NCBI RefSeq assembly: GCF_019175285.1
Contig: NC_056524.1
Location: 101,836,921 to 101,900,920 of the forward strand
From: Sceloporus undulatus
Taxonomy: Eukaryota; Chordata; Lepidosauria; Squamata; Phrynosomatidae
Reading direction: 5' to 3'
Length of the DNA stretch: 64,000 nt
The position numbers were made by a program, and so were the translations under genes. Of the stretch, positions 1-11,130 are shown piece by piece. A model generated the notes under the pieces. The model was given only the letters and a program-made list of their open reading frames with translations. It did not search any database and was not told the DNA's origin. How positions within the stretch are numbered: position 1 is the first letter of the stretch; the number at the start of each line of letters is the position of its first letter.

Positions 1-165
1 AGTTTACAATGTGTAAGCTAATTACCCCCAACAAGCTGGGTACTCATTTTAGTGATCTCGGGAAAGATGCTAGGCTGAGTCAGGGTTGAGCCCTTGGCTG
101 GTATTGCACTTGCAACCTTGTGATTTGTGAGTGGCTCCTGGTGCAAAACATAATATAAAATATTA
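1..165. repeat. interspersed repeat shared with 61370-61600
   Basis: The text from about 10 to 150 (AATGTGTAAGC, CCCCAACAAGCT, CTCATTTTAGTGA, GGCTGGTATTG) recurs at 61430-61560. It is a short SINE-like squamate repeat of unassigned family. The following 165-480 has an AT-rich patch (150-200) and no coding signal. Confidence 0.5.
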
Positions 166-479
166 TATTTTATAATACAATATATAAAATATGCAAAATA
201 TAGGGACCAGGAATACACTCTACCTCAAGGAGACAGAGGGGCTGTACAGACGGGGGTGGGATGCCGCACCTTTTTGCCCTGGATTGGGGCAACGGCAATC
301 GATCTTTTTGCGTCTTGGAATGGGCATCATGGGCGTGCTGGTGGGCCCTTCTGATGCCCCTGTCGTGCTGCACTGTTTGAGTGCTGCACCAGAAGTACGT
401 CATCATGGCGCACACCATCTAGAAGGGTGTGCACCAAAGCCATTAGGGTGTGGAGCATGCGGATGCTAAGCCTTCACCA

Positions 480-628
480 TGCCCACAGGCCAGCACAATG
501 TTTTTTAAACAGAGGCTGGGTGGCCATCTGTTGGGGGTGCTTTTAATGGTATTCCTGCTTGGTAGGGAGTTGGACTTGATATCCTTTAGGTGTCTTCCAA
601 CTCTATGATTTTCTGATTCTGTGAATCT
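480..628 (+). mobile_element. CR1 LINE 3' end fragment
   Basis: The segment has the typical CR1 3' end: AGAGGCTGGGTGGCCATCTG, then TTGGACTTGATATCC and TCTTCCAACTCTATGATTTT. It lies in intron 4 of ASMT copy A. Confidence 0.7.
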
Positions 629-1011
629 GCAGTTGTATATCAGAATTTGTATGCAGTCATTTTTTCTGTTTTATTTTCCATTCTGATTTTGATTTTCTAG
701 TTCAAAGGAAGAGCTGCAAAGATTCTCCAGTGCCATGGAGGATGCTTGGAGTCTGTATGGTGAGGATGTAATGTCTGCATTGGATCTGTCTTGTTTCCAT
801 GTGGTTTGTGATTTGGGAGGTAAGTAGCAGAAATTCTCAGCTGCCTTTCTTTCTTTCTTTGGAGTTTGAATCCCTATTGACTTGAGGGGTGACCTCTCAG
901 GTTGCCTTTCATTCCTGTGATTCTTTGACATTAAAAGTGGTAGTAACCCCCATACCACTGTACATTCTATAATTACTTTAATACACAGTATTTTCTTTAT
1001 TCAAGATTCAG

Positions 1012-1182
1012 CATGTTGTAGTGGTTAGAGCATTGGACTATAACTCTGGACAGTAGGGTTCAATTCACTGCTGAACTACTGTTAGACCTTGGGCAAGTCA
1101 TACACTCCCAGCATCAGAGGAAGCAAAAGGCAGATCTCTGAACAAATATTGCCAAGAAGATCCTGTTATGGGTTCCGTTTAT
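1012..1182 (+). mobile_element. tRNA-derived SINE with RTE/BovB-type tail, intron 5 of copy A
   Basis: The sequence AGTGGTTAGAGCATTGGACT followed by GGGCAAGTCATACACTC, AGAGGAAG and GCCAAGAAGATCC follows the common squamate SINE. A diverged copy lies at the same place in intron 5 of copy B (16863-17015), so the insertion predates the A/B duplication. Confidence 0.65.
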
Positions 1183-1754
1183 CTTAGGGTTTCTGACATT
1201 TCCTCCTCTGGCTATAGATTCAATTCTTCACTAATTTCATTCTGTAAGGAAGCAATTAGTATTTTTAGGAATTTCTTCTCAGTGGAAAAATAAATCTTCA
1301 AAAACTATTCATTTATTAACAGATTATTTGCCTTCCCTCTGCCTGCTCAAATCTGCCTTATCTTTACATGAAGTTTTCCTCTCTCTCTCTCCCTTGCTTT
1401 CTCTTTTTGAACAAAAAATGCATATTTTGTGTGGTATAGGTCCTGGACTGTAAAGATTCTTGTCTATCCAGGATTCACCTTGTCAGGGTTTCCTGACAAT
1501 TGAGAAGCACATTTTTCAACCATTTGCCAAATATTTTTTATAATATTCTTTCTATCTCTAATTCTGGAAAACTTCCACCAATGGATAAACCGAACCTGAT
1601 ATTAGCCACATGTGCTGAACTCAGCAGTGACAGACCTTTGAAATAAGGACTCTGTGATAAATTTCTCTAGCATACCTAGTGGTAGCAAGCCATGTTCTTT
1701 CTTTATTGTTAACGAGCTGACTAGAATTTAAGACAACCTCAAGAATTAGAGACT

Positions 1755-1862
1755 ATGACTTCCTTCATCAGGTCTATCCATCTGTGATGCAATGTACTTC
1801 TTTTCCTACTGCCTTCTATCTTACAGAGCATTTTTGTCTTTTCTAGTAAGTCGCATCTTCTC
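1755..1862 (-). mobile_element. RTE/BovB-like LINE fragment, antisense
   Basis: Phrases such as CTTTTCCTACTGCCTTCTAT and TTTTTGTCTTTTCTAGTAAG recur in the antisense RTE pieces at 52000-52120 and 57220-57300. The paralogous position in copy B (about 19800-19900) has the same fragment. Confidence 0.55.
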
Positions 1863-3229
1863 TTTACGTTTTAATAATCTGTGACTCTAGTCTTGAAAGA
1901 AATTGAATTTATTGAATGAAATTTCATGCAGAAAGTTTAGGAAGAAGTTCAAAAGACATAAAATAATTGTGTGTAGTTTTGTTTGTTTTATTTCCCATTC
2001 TGTTCTTTTTTTTAAGGAAGTAGTGATGCCCTTGCAAAAAAATATATTTCATTGTACCCAAATTCCAAGGTGACTATTTTTGACCTTCCTGAAGTGGTGG
2101 AAAGAGCAAAGAATCTTGTGTCCTCAGAAGAACAGCGGATTACTTTCCAGGGCGGTAAGATATATTTCTGTAGTCATACGTAGGTTAAAATTTAGAAAAT
2201 GCTTCCCTCTACAATCCATGTATAAGGGACCCATAGTATTTACTTAAATATTCTGAGTACCAGAGAAGCATGAACACTTACTTAAAGTGAGCAGTGGATG
2301 TGGAGGTAATTGGGCACTAAATGGTCCCTTCCATTTCCCCTCACTTTCTGTTTTTAGGCCTGTTGCCACTTTCTTGGATTTTGAGCTCACTACCTTTGGG
2401 TTGTTTCTTTTACCTTCTTTGTCTAGCTTCAGGAATGGTTGGCAATTTACCCGAACATGCATGACAGACAGCTTTCTTGTAATCTATTGTTCAACTCCTT
2501 CTGGTTATCTGCTCTCCTATACCAAGGTGGATTTCCTGATACTATCAATGCAACTTTACCTTTTTAATACCCAGAACATCCTGAGTACTCCTGTCCCTAC
2601 CATCAGCCTATATTGTACTAGTCCCATTGTACTGTGCACAAAACAAATCTTGTACATTCCTATAGTTGTCACCTGCAGAAGGCTTTTTCCTCAGGTGGCA
2701 GTTGCTGGGAGAAAGCAGTGGGAGCTCTCTGGCCAGTTGTCCTGAGCCCTTAGGACAGATCTATGTAGGGTTGCCATCCCAGAGGACCTCAAAACCAGGA
2801 AAAATGTAGGACAATGTTTAAAAATGTAGGACTTTTTTTTAAAATTTCCTGGCCAGGAAATTAACCAAAAAAAAAAAAGGTCCTACATTTTTAAACCTTC
2901 TCCAAGGAACCTTGCTGGGCCTGGGAGACAGCCTCTCCCAAGCCCCAGTGAGGCCTTGGAGGACTCTAAGGCCCCGCTGGGGCCTGGGAGACTCTGTAGG
3001 CAAGAGGTGCACCATGTTAAGAACTGCATTAAGCACACTTAGGCTGCTGCCACACTGCTTTCACTCTCATCACTCCATCCTATGGAATCCTGGGATTTGT
3101 AGTTTGTTGTGGTGCCAGGGCTGGGCTTTGAAATCTCAGACATAAGAGAGGCAAAAGGCTTGGGCTGCGTCTACACTGGAGAAATCATCTGGTTTGAGAC
3201 AACTTTAACTGCCTCGGCTGAATGCTATG

Positions 3230-3515
3230 GAATTCTGGGAATGGTGGTCCCTTTGCAAACTGACTCACACTCACACAGTTAGGACTTTGGATGATGATGA
3301 TGATGATGATGATCATGATGATGATGATAATAATAATAAACGTGGAAGGTCCCTTTGCAAACTGACTCACACTCACACAGCTAGGACTTTGGATGATGAT
3401 GATGATGATAATAATAATAATAATAATAAACGTGGAAGGTCCCTTTGCAAACTCACTCACACTCACACAGCTAGGACTTTGGATGATGATGATGATGATA
3501 AACGTGGAAGCCAAA
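3230..3515 (+). repeat. minisatellite, about 70-bp unit x3 with embedded GAT/AAT runs
   Basis: The unit GGTCCCTTTGCAAACTGACT + CACACTCACACAG + TAGGACTTTGG occurs at about 3246, 3349 and 3439. Each copy is followed by (GAT)n and then, in two of three, (AAT)n before AAACGTGGAAG. Trinucleotide runs of different lengths sit at the same place in each unit. Confidence 0.85.
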
Positions 3516-3669
3516 AACACACACACCCTGGCCCAGAGAGGCCTACCTTTGGTCCTCTCCTTTCCCTTTTGCTGCTGCTGCTGCTGCTTTTGTTGCAGCT
3601 GGGGCTGCCCTCCGCTCCAGTCCTTTGCCGGCCCAGGAAGTAAGCAGAGGAGAGCTCATCCTCTTTAAC

Positions 3670-3795
3670 CTGGGCGGCCAATGGGGGCAGAGAGCTGGAA
3701 CAGCCCCGCCCCTGTCAGCAGTCATAGACTACTGAAGCAGGGGGCGGGCTGTTCCGCTATTGGCCAGCCAGGCCCAGCCTGCCAGCCAATAGTAG
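3670..3795. promoter_or_regulatory. CCAAT/GC-box cluster inside the hAT element
   Basis: Within about 115 bp there are CCAAT at 3678-3682, CCCCGCCC at 3704-3711, GGGGCGGG at 3741-3748, ATTGG at 3759-3763 and CCAAT at 3786-3790, followed by a CpG- and GCN-rich stretch. This is the layout of a TATA-less vertebrate housekeeping promoter. Whether it drives transcription is not shown. Confidence 0.45.
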
Positions 3796-4744
3796 GTGGC
3801 ACTCCAGTGCGCCCGGGAAGATTAAATGTGAGTGTGGGCGCTTGGAGGTGCGGGGCTCAGCACAGGCAGCAGGCCCAGCTTGCGGAGGCGAACCGTGGCG
3901 GCAGCAGCGGCGGCGGCAGTGGCAGCGGCCAGAGGAGCAGCCACAGCAGGCCACACAGCGACGGCTGCAATGGTGGTGGCGGCGGTGGCGGCCACAAGAG
4001 CAGCCAAAGGCACCGCCATAGTGGCGCAATAACAAAGCTGGGGGGCAAACAACAAAGCGTACTGTGACCGTGCAGATGGTCCAAAAGCGGGAAATACCCA
4101 CCCACCGCCGGGTTATGGCAACCCTAAATCTATGTGTGCCTCACAGTTTTTACTCCACCCTCTAAATTGGTCTAAAATAACCTGCTGACCTCAGCCCAGG
4201 GGAAGACAGTGCCCTTTCAACAATGGTAAAGTAAATTTCTGCTCTCAAACCAACATGCTTCTGTACATGGAATGTCATTAGGACTTTTATCCTTTCCTAC
4301 AGGCAATAAATCTTCTTGGTTTATACAATATCTGTGACTATCTGTAGATTTGAGCAGCAACAGATTGAAATGAAGAAACTTCTCTTTAAACCTGGATTGA
4401 TTGCAGCCAGGCCAAGAAACTATACCAGGGCAGTAGAGGAAGTTGTGGTGGGGAGGCCTGGACACCAGGTGAACATTCTTCCTGTTTCAGCAGATATAAT
4501 GCATGCCTGTTACCCAGGACTTGCCACTATAGCTCTTCAACTGCCCTAGGACTGTTTCTTAGCCTGGCTACTGTCGAGTGCAAGTAATTTAAAGTTTTAA
4601 ATGTTGACTTGAGCATCCTCACTTTTTGGTATCCTCAGAGAATCCTGGAATCAACCCCGCACTGATACTGAGAACACATTGTACTGCTAAATAAAAAAGC
4701 ATATTACAAAAGGTAGAAATAATTTGTCTCTTCCTATATTACAG

Positions 4745-4868
4745 GTGATTTTTTTTAATGATCCATTCCCTGAAGCTGATCTGTATATATTGGCTAGAGT
4801 TCTCCATGACTGGGATGATGAGAAATGTTTGACTCTACTAACTAAACTACACAAGGCCTGTAAACCTG
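4745..4868 (+). pseudogene. copy A exon 7 with an 8-T run
   Basis: After the splice acceptor the exon reads GTGA followed by eight T and AATGATCC. Copy C has GTGAC, six T and AAAGATCC. With the phase set by exon 6, the extra base gives GAT TTT TTT TAA. Downstream of the run the correct frame continues open to the donor and contains LYILARVLHDWDDEKC, so this one base is the only visible break in the exon. Confidence 0.8.
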
Positions 4869-4952
4869 GTATGTGTGCTTAGATAGTATAAGATGAGGAC
4901 AAGGCTTCTCTTTGCATACTCTGATGAAGAAGTGAGCACTCCTCACTCCTTG

Positions 4953-5268
4953 GAGATTACCGCACTAGGGTAAAAGCGTTCCCCAATGTGTTCTCACGGG
5001 CGTGAGCCTGGAACGTGATGAGGGCCAGAACGCTAGTTTACCGCACAGCGGAACGCCGCCGTCGCCGCTGGGCGTTCCAAATGTGTTCCAGGGAGGCCAT
5101 TGCCTCCCTGGAACACATTGGGAACACATTTGGAACACATTTGGAACGGCCGGCGGCGACGGCGGCATTCCGCTGTGCGGTAAACTAGCGTTCTGGCCCT
5201 CATCACGTTCCAGGCTCACACCCGTGAGAACACATTGGGGAACGCTTTTACCCTAGTGCGGTAATCTC
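4953..5268. mobile_element. near-perfect 316-bp palindrome (foldback MITE)
   Basis: The left end GAGATTACCGCACTAGGG is mirrored at the right end CCCTAGTGCGGTAATCTC. By eye the outer arms of about 115 bases differ at only a few sites, and the centre carries repeated GGAACACATT motifs. CCTTG on both sides may be a 5-bp target duplication. It lies in intron 7 of copy A and is absent from introns 7 of B and C. The identical open frames on the two strands are a by-product of the palindrome. Confidence 0.8.
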
Positions 5269-5420
5269 CCTTGTCTGATGGACAAGGTCTCGCTATATGC
5301 ATTGTCTTTAATTTGTTTGCTAGAGTCTTAGTTTCTCAAATGTTGAGAAACAACATGCTGTCCAGACTGTTATCCACAGCAATAATCCAGGGTTTGAGGT
5401 ATGATTCTTTTCCAGCCTTA

Positions 5421-5500
5421 TATGGAGGGGACAGAGGTTCAACCTTCGGCTTTTTGCATTCCAAGCATGAGCTCTACAACTGAGCTACTCTATTTCCCCC
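5421..5500 (-). pseudogene. tRNA-Ala(UGC)-like relic, copy A intron 7
   Basis: On the minus strand the sequence reads GTAGCTCAGTTGTAGAGC, then the remains of a TGC-anticodon region and GGTTGAACC, close to the A and B boxes of tRNA-Ala. Copies lie at matching places in intron 7 of B and C. Confidence 0.6.
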
Positions 5501-6108
5501 CTTGAAATCTTCTTTGGGTTCTCTAGAGGTATCCTTCATTCTTCAAGTATCATGTGAATGCAACATTCTCAGGCCCATTATCTGCATTTTCCCCAGAAGC
5601 AGCAGTTAATGAGTCCTAATGGATAGAAAGTTTTCAACATCTAATTTGAGGTGGGATCAAATTTTTCTGTTATGAGAATCAGTTAAAGTAGGTTTGGGCA
5701 AACTGCATTACTCCATGTGCAGTAGTCATACCTTCTGTCATCCTTCATGAGCACAGCTAATGGTGAAGAATGCTGGAGTTGCAGTCAAACAGCATCTCGG
5801 CCTGGGTAACTATCAGAGTGTGCATTGTAAGAATTTTGTTCCTAAGTGGTTATCAGAGCCATCATGTCTTAAAGGCAATCTTAGGCCCTTTCCCAGACAT
5901 CTAGAACCTGCACAGTGCATGTTTATGTGTTTGTGTGTGTTTATTTGCAAAAGTGGGAACATTCTATATGAGCTCTTGTAGAAGAGGGGTACACTTCCTG
6001 TAACTTTTTCCTGTATGCACTCCAAAGTTGGAGGGAAGCCACTAATCTGGACTGCAGGGGAATAACCATTGCTAACTAGACACCGTGGGAAATGGCAGTC
6101 TCAGTATA

Positions 6109-6366
6109 CAGTCAGCTCCCCACATTCACTGTTTTCCCTTTTGCAGATTTGATGATCTGTGGATTTGATTAGCATGTTCTCTCTAGGAATCTCTAAGTCC
6201 TCCACCATGATTCTTTGGTCATCTTCCATCATAGAGCCATGCTGGAGGACCTAGAAATTCTTAAAGAATAAAATAGCATTTGTAGTTTTTATTTATATTC
6301 ACCTATATTTGTGGTATTCTACTTTTGTGAAGGGGGGCTGTGCCTGTGAATGTGGGGGGCTGACCA
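6109..6366. mobile_element. Tigger/pogo-like MITE, copy A intron 7
   Basis: The ends CAGTCAGCTCCCCACATTC and GAATGTGGGGGGCTGACCA are inverted repeats and are flanked by TA. Copy B reads CAATCTCTAGTTCC at the corresponding place (about 24320) without the element, so the insertion followed the A/B duplication. Confidence 0.75.
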
Positions 6367-6596
6367 TAGTTCCTTGCTATTCCCATCTCACCCTCCAAAT
6401 AATCCCTCCAATGATCATTAGATCTCCCTGGGTAGAAGCAGGAGGATTACGATTTCCCATTTATATGTGCTGAGGTGTGTAATCATGTCTGTGGAGAGGT
6501 CAGTGTGAGCCAAACACCTTGAGCATATCTTGAGTAGATATCGTCCAAACATTTCTTCTTTCTTTGTACACTGACACACATTTGTACACTGACACC

Positions 6597-6992
6597 GTAT
6601 GTACTCGACTATAAGTCGACCTCATGTATAAGTCGAGGGTAAGTTTGAGGGGCAAAATTATGGATTTTGATATGACCCGTGGATAAGTCGAGGGTAAGAC
6701 TTAGGGGAATATAGCAAAGGATCTAAAGGATGAAGCAAAGCAAAACCATGTCAAAGAATTTACAATATTCCAGCATAACTCTTTGTGCTCAGTCTTAAGG
6801 CTGGATGGATGAGAGAGTAGAGAGAGTCAGTGCTTCCAGGACAGATTATACTCTTGCTTTTCACCAGGGGATGGTTTCTTCTTTTAAATAAGAGTTAAGG
6901 TACATTACTTACATTAACACATGGATAAGTCAAATCAGGTTTTTTGGGTCAATTTTTGACCTAAATTTCTAGACTTATACATGAATATATAC
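6597..6992. mobile_element. Tc1/mariner-like MITE (about 400 bp), copy A intron 7
   Basis: The left end CGTATGTACTCGACTATAAG and the right end GACTTATACATGAATATATA + CAG are inverted repeats. Related copies lie at 15493-15902 and 24387-24790. TA follows the right end. In copy B the matching position is empty (about 24958). Confidence 0.7.
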
Positions 6993-7464
6993 AGTATTTT
7001 TCATGAGAGGGACCAATTCAAAATATTTGCAAAATTAGGTAATGCTATCTTCTTTTTCCAATTAACAGGTGGTGGTGTATTAATAGTGGAAACAGTTCTC
7101 AATGAAGACAGAAGTGGGCCTATAGAAGCCCACATCTACTCCATGAGGATGCTGCTTTATACTGAAGGAAAAGAACGGACCCTATCTGAGTATAGTGGCC
7201 TTCTTGGTGCAGCTGGTTTCAATGAGATTCAGTTCAAGAAAAGAAAATTCTTGGATGTTGTTTTTGGAAGAAAATAATCTCTTCTTCATTTTATTCCAGA
7301 CCTTAGCGGTGGGAAAGTTTCAGCTCATTGGATGTTGTTGGATTCTGATTCCTATCAGACCCAGCCTATTTTACTATATGATGAGAGTAGAAGTTCAGTC
7401 AAAAATGAAGAAACTAGGTGAGGGGATAGAAGAAGAGAAAATGATGGGTAAAGGGGGAAGGAAT

Positions 7465-7942
7465 AATAAAAAAAAAACAAGCGAGAGAAAAAAGAGTAAG
7501 AAAAAAAGACACACAACTAATACACAGTAGGGATTTGACCCTCAATCCTGACTGTAATGAAAATAAAAATTAAGAGAAAAAAATATTATTCTACTAGTAC
7601 AGACCCAACTAATTATTTCTGGCTAGCTTTAACTGGCCCCTAACAGTTATTTCTGGCTAGTTCTAACTTTTTTTGGATGAACATATAAATCTTAGATATA
7701 TATATAATTTTTGTATCTATGGACCACATTCCCACCCCACCACCCCCAATATAGCTATATGAATATTGACTCTAAAATTGCCAGCCCACTTTACCATGTA
7801 CTCTTTTATGGGCTTATCTTCTGTTTCTAGTTTCAGAAACCATTTATACACTCTTTAAATCACATGATCGTAATCGTTTGCTGTTGTTGTGTGCCTTCAA
7901 GTTGTTTCTGGCCTATGCTGAAATTTACATAACTCTAAATAA
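7465..7942 (+). other. 3' flank of copy A with candidate polyA signals
   Basis: AATAAA-type hexamers occur near 7467 and 7937 downstream of the copy A stop codon. The stretch 7280-8190 has no other recognisable feature except a SINE-tail phrase (TTGTGTGCCTTCAAGTTG) near 7890. Confidence 0.3.
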
Positions 7943-8194
7943 AACTTATTTTCTCTAATCTCTATAGCTGAGCTTCCCTTGTCTGTTGTTATGTTGTGTT
8001 TTGAATTATTGACTGTGGGCAGTAGTCAACATTGCATGAAGAGAATTCCATCCTCCAACCTCTGAGTATCATTTGTTCTTCACAAATTATTTATCAAGGA
8101 TGTATAACCTTATTCATCTTCCAAGACAATTTTCAACACAAACTGATGTCTGTCGATACATAAGTAAGCATGACTTGGTAGAAGCAGATTTACT

Positions 8195-8350
8195 GTAAGG
8201 AGGGCGTAAATACCTTCAAGGCACCAGATCCCATCTAATAATAGAAGTTAAGCAGGGTCAATCCCTCTTCATTCCCCATTAGCTTCTCCCTCAGACAATT
8301 ACTCTAAATTTCAGCCCTGGGTAAGTCTTATGGGTGTAAGAAGAACCACT
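8195..8350 (+). mobile_element. 5S-rRNA-derived SINE, decayed
   Basis: CCAGATCCCATCT and AGAAGTTAAGCAGGGTC match the 5S rRNA region around the A box. A better copy lies downstream of ASMT copy B (26437-26665), which suggests the SINE was duplicated with the gene. Confidence 0.55.
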
Positions 8351-9787
8351 TCTAACCTCCAAACTATGGTGTGAAATAGACTGCACTTTTGTGCCAGTTT
8401 GTGATGGCATCAGAGCATGTCATTTAGACGCTGCACACTCAGATACCATTCCCAAGCCATCGTCACACTGCAAATTTGACCAAATGGCAGGCAGCTTTGC
8501 AGTGCTCTGGTGGCATGGTATTTATACGCCGCATGCCACAAATGCCACAGTACCATGCTCTGGTGGCATGGTATTTATTCAACAGACTTGATGTTCTAGT
8601 ACAGCTCATGTTTTAATGTGGTTGCTATCTATCTGTATCTATCAAAATTACAACAGTGTTAGTCCCAAACCTGCACTTTGTCCAGATATTCTCAGTTCAG
8701 ATCAGACTTGCAAAACCTAGTAGCAGGTAGAGGCAAAAATTAGAATTGGGTTGACTTCTTCGGGCCACAGCAAGATCTGGAGGGATGAGGGTTCCCTTGC
8801 AACCCTGCATGGCAGCTACCTCACAGGACTTGGAGGCTCTGGGGGATTGAGGTGGTGCCCTCTGAATCTCCAGGATGTGCAGGCCATGTTCAGATGGTTC
8901 CTAAGGGAAATTCATGCATGTGGCCCCCTCCTCCTTCTGTCCATGTGGATACTGCAGGAAATAAATAAATTTTAAGTTCCATTCACAAAACAAAAAGAGA
9001 TGCACCTGCTGAGATCCAAGTTGCCTCACATCCACAGGATCCTTGTTAGGGAGAGGACACTGAATTTCTAAAGAAGTCTTCTAAGGTCTTTGCATTAAGA
9101 AGCATTTTTTAAGGTTCTGTTTTGGTAAAACATGTCACATGTAGTTCAAATGTTTTAGAAAAATGTTTCACCTTTGTTGGACATAGACATCTCAAATAGT
9201 CAAGTCCCAGTCCATTGTACCTCTCTTTAGATTTCCCCTAATGTGGCAAAATGTAGTTTCTTCATTCCCACAAAAACAATCCAGGATGATGTGTTGGCCA
9301 TGTGGCAAAGTAGTGATTTTCTCTCATATATGTCTAGTTTGACTCTCACTACACGTGAAGTTGGGTGCTTCACTTTTTCAAATTCTTTGAAACTCTTCTG
9401 TTTCCTTTCCTTTTTAAGAAAGCGACAGATTGTCATTTTACTTATGCTTTTCAAATTCCTCTTTTGTACACATTTCCCACCTTCCTTGGTACTTGAACAT
9501 CACTATTGCGCATTTCCCAAAGTAGTGAACTAACTCTTGTTCTTCTTTCCTTTCAATATTCAGTTTAGATGGCGATTTTCTGGACAAATACAATTCACAA
9601 CTTGGCATCAAGTAGTTAACCATTTTTAAAGGTTATTTTGGTTCGCAATACAGACATTAAGCAAGCACAGCACAGCAAGAAAAGAAGAAGGTCGTACTTG
9701 TGGAACCAAAGAGTTTTCTTCCCTTGATACGTGACGAAACCACACAATCATCAGAGGAGGACTTGTGCCAGAAAATAGTGAAGAAGG
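8351..9787. other. spacer between copies A and B
   Basis: A 60-bp direct repeat unit (GGTGGCATGGTATTTAT at about 8510 and 8570) is visible. No coding signal, RNA gene or recognisable promoter motif was found in the rest. Confidence 0.4.
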
Positions 9788-10783
9788 ATGGGATTCTGCA
9801 GAACAGACACTTAAAAATCTATTTCAACAACAACATGGATTTTTAATTTCAAAGGTAGGATCGGTGCAAATGTTGAAGCATTAATAACTATCAAAGCTTT
9901 ATTTTTCAATGAATGCATAGCATAAAAAACCCCTCTTGCTTCATTAAAAGTAACTGATATTGTTGGAATCCCACTTTTTATTTATTTTTTTATTATGAAA
10001 ACAAGTGAGGTGGGGATAAGTTGATAGGAACGCCACAAATAAAGAATTATAAATTCTTTATAAAGATTTCATCAAATTGCATCTGAATATTTGATCTGAA
10101 GCCCACATCTGTCTGGTGAACCTGATATTTTCTTCCTATCTTAAGTGTTAGTTTTGACGACCTACTTGGGTAGGAATTGGAACAACAACTAGTAGGAATT
10201 GGAACAACAACAATGGATGTCTTTTTCAGTACTAGCGCTCACCTTCCAGTTCTAGAACATCAATAGCACTGCATTTACATGCCTTTATTAACCAAATATG
10301 TACAATGTGGAATGAGGGGGGGGCCATGTGCATTAATGCCTTACCTGGGACCCTTGATCTATTATCACTGCATTTCCCACCCACAGGTTTGCACTTCAAC
10401 TGTTTCTCTGGGGCTGGGTTGAGGGCTGGCTTCAACCCCTGGTCTCCAGTTTCTAGTCCAACCCTCAGACTGACTTTCATGATGTACATACAGTATATAT
10501 TCCTCAGATCAGTATCAGGCAGGCAACTCTAGGGGTGAAAACTGGTGGGGTGGTGGGGATTTACCTTTTGTATAGAGTGTTTGTTTTATTGTTTCTTCCT
10601 GGATTGTCCCGTTTTGCCCTTTGGCAAAAAGGGCATACACACACATACATTATTGAAAGGATTGGTGTACCCCACCTTGAGCAAATGAGAGTGTGATACA
10701 GTTTTAATAGCACCCATACCTCTCTCTTGATGTCCTCACCATTCTTCACTTGCGTGGGGATGGGAAAGGAACATGGTCTGAAA

Positions 10784-11130
10784 CGGGGTAGGCAACCTAC
10801 GGCCCATGGGCGAAATGCAGCCCGGCGAGGCCTTGGGACCGGCCCAGCCCCAGTCCTGCCACCGATTGCTGCCAGGGCCTTTTTGGGGGCAATTGTCTAT
10901 AGAAGCCTCAGAAACGCATTTATTATACTTTTAAAAAATCAGTAATTTTTTTTCACGTGATCTCCATATTTTTTAAATCCTATCCATTTGAAAAATTTGT
11001 CCTACATTTGTCCGCGTTTATTATATTTATTTTTTTTAAAAATTATTTTATTTATTTTTTTGGCTTCGGCCCCCAGTTGTCCTGAGGGACAGCAACCCGG
11101 TCCCCGGCTTAAAAAGGCTGCCTACCCCTG
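10784..11130. mobile_element. hAT MITE, copy B intron 1
   Basis: The ends CGGGGTAGGCAACCT and GGCTGCCTACCCCTG are inverted repeats. Flanks GTCTGAAA (10776-10783) and CTCTGAAA (11131-11138) form an 8-bp target duplication with one mismatch. Same family as 20494-20852 and 44981-45364. Confidence 0.85.

Larger units (their letters stand above)
2766..4126. mobile_element. hAT-type non-autonomous element, 1361 bp, with GC-rich promoter-like cargo
   Basis: The ends are inverted repeats: TAGGGTTGCCAT at 2766 and ATGGCAACCCTA ending at 4126. They are flanked by an 8-bp duplication, GATCTATG at 2758-2765 and AATCTATG at 4127-4134. Intron 6 of copy B has the unoccupied site with a single GATCTATG (21014-21021) in otherwise matching sequence, which fixes the ends. 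Inside lie a broken copy of the common CTTTAACTGCC-type MITE (about 3035-3245), a three-unit minisatellite (3230-3515) and a GC-rich block (3530-4060) with CCAAT boxes, GC boxes and GCN repeats. The open frames in the block are low-complexity alanine/glycine runs and I do not regard them as genes. Confidence 0.8.
701..7277 (+). pseudogene. ASMT: ASMT-like copy A, last four exons (5-8), probably inactive
   Basis: Four exons match exons 5-8 of copy C: 701-819, 2017-2154, 4745-4868 and 7069-7277 (TAA). Exons 1-4 lie beyond the left edge. Splice sites are canonical. Exon 7 keeps ARVLHDW with the catalytic Arg-His-Asp, and exon 8 keeps GKERT and ends VVFGRK. Two things argue against activity. The SAM loop reads DLGGSSD instead of DLGGGSG, losing two glycines. 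Exon 7 is 124 nt instead of 123 because the T-run after the first GA is eight long, so the reading frame entering from exon 6 meets TAA at once. Exon 6 is one codon shorter than in C (AKN-L versus AKKQF). The same T-run, the same missing codon and the same Gly-to-Asp change occur in copy B. The otherwise open exons 5, 6 and 8 leave room for a homopolymer assembly error, but the same error at two sites is less likely. Confidence 0.8.

Noticed and set aside
3681-4067. GC-rich open frames on both strands with Ala, Gly, Arg and Cys runs
   Set aside because: They are low-complexity translations of GCN/CGG repeats inside the hAT element, overlap in several frames and have no domain.
4965-5256. Two open frames on opposite strands with nearly the same protein
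   Set aside because: They are a direct result of the perfect palindrome 4953-5268, not genes.
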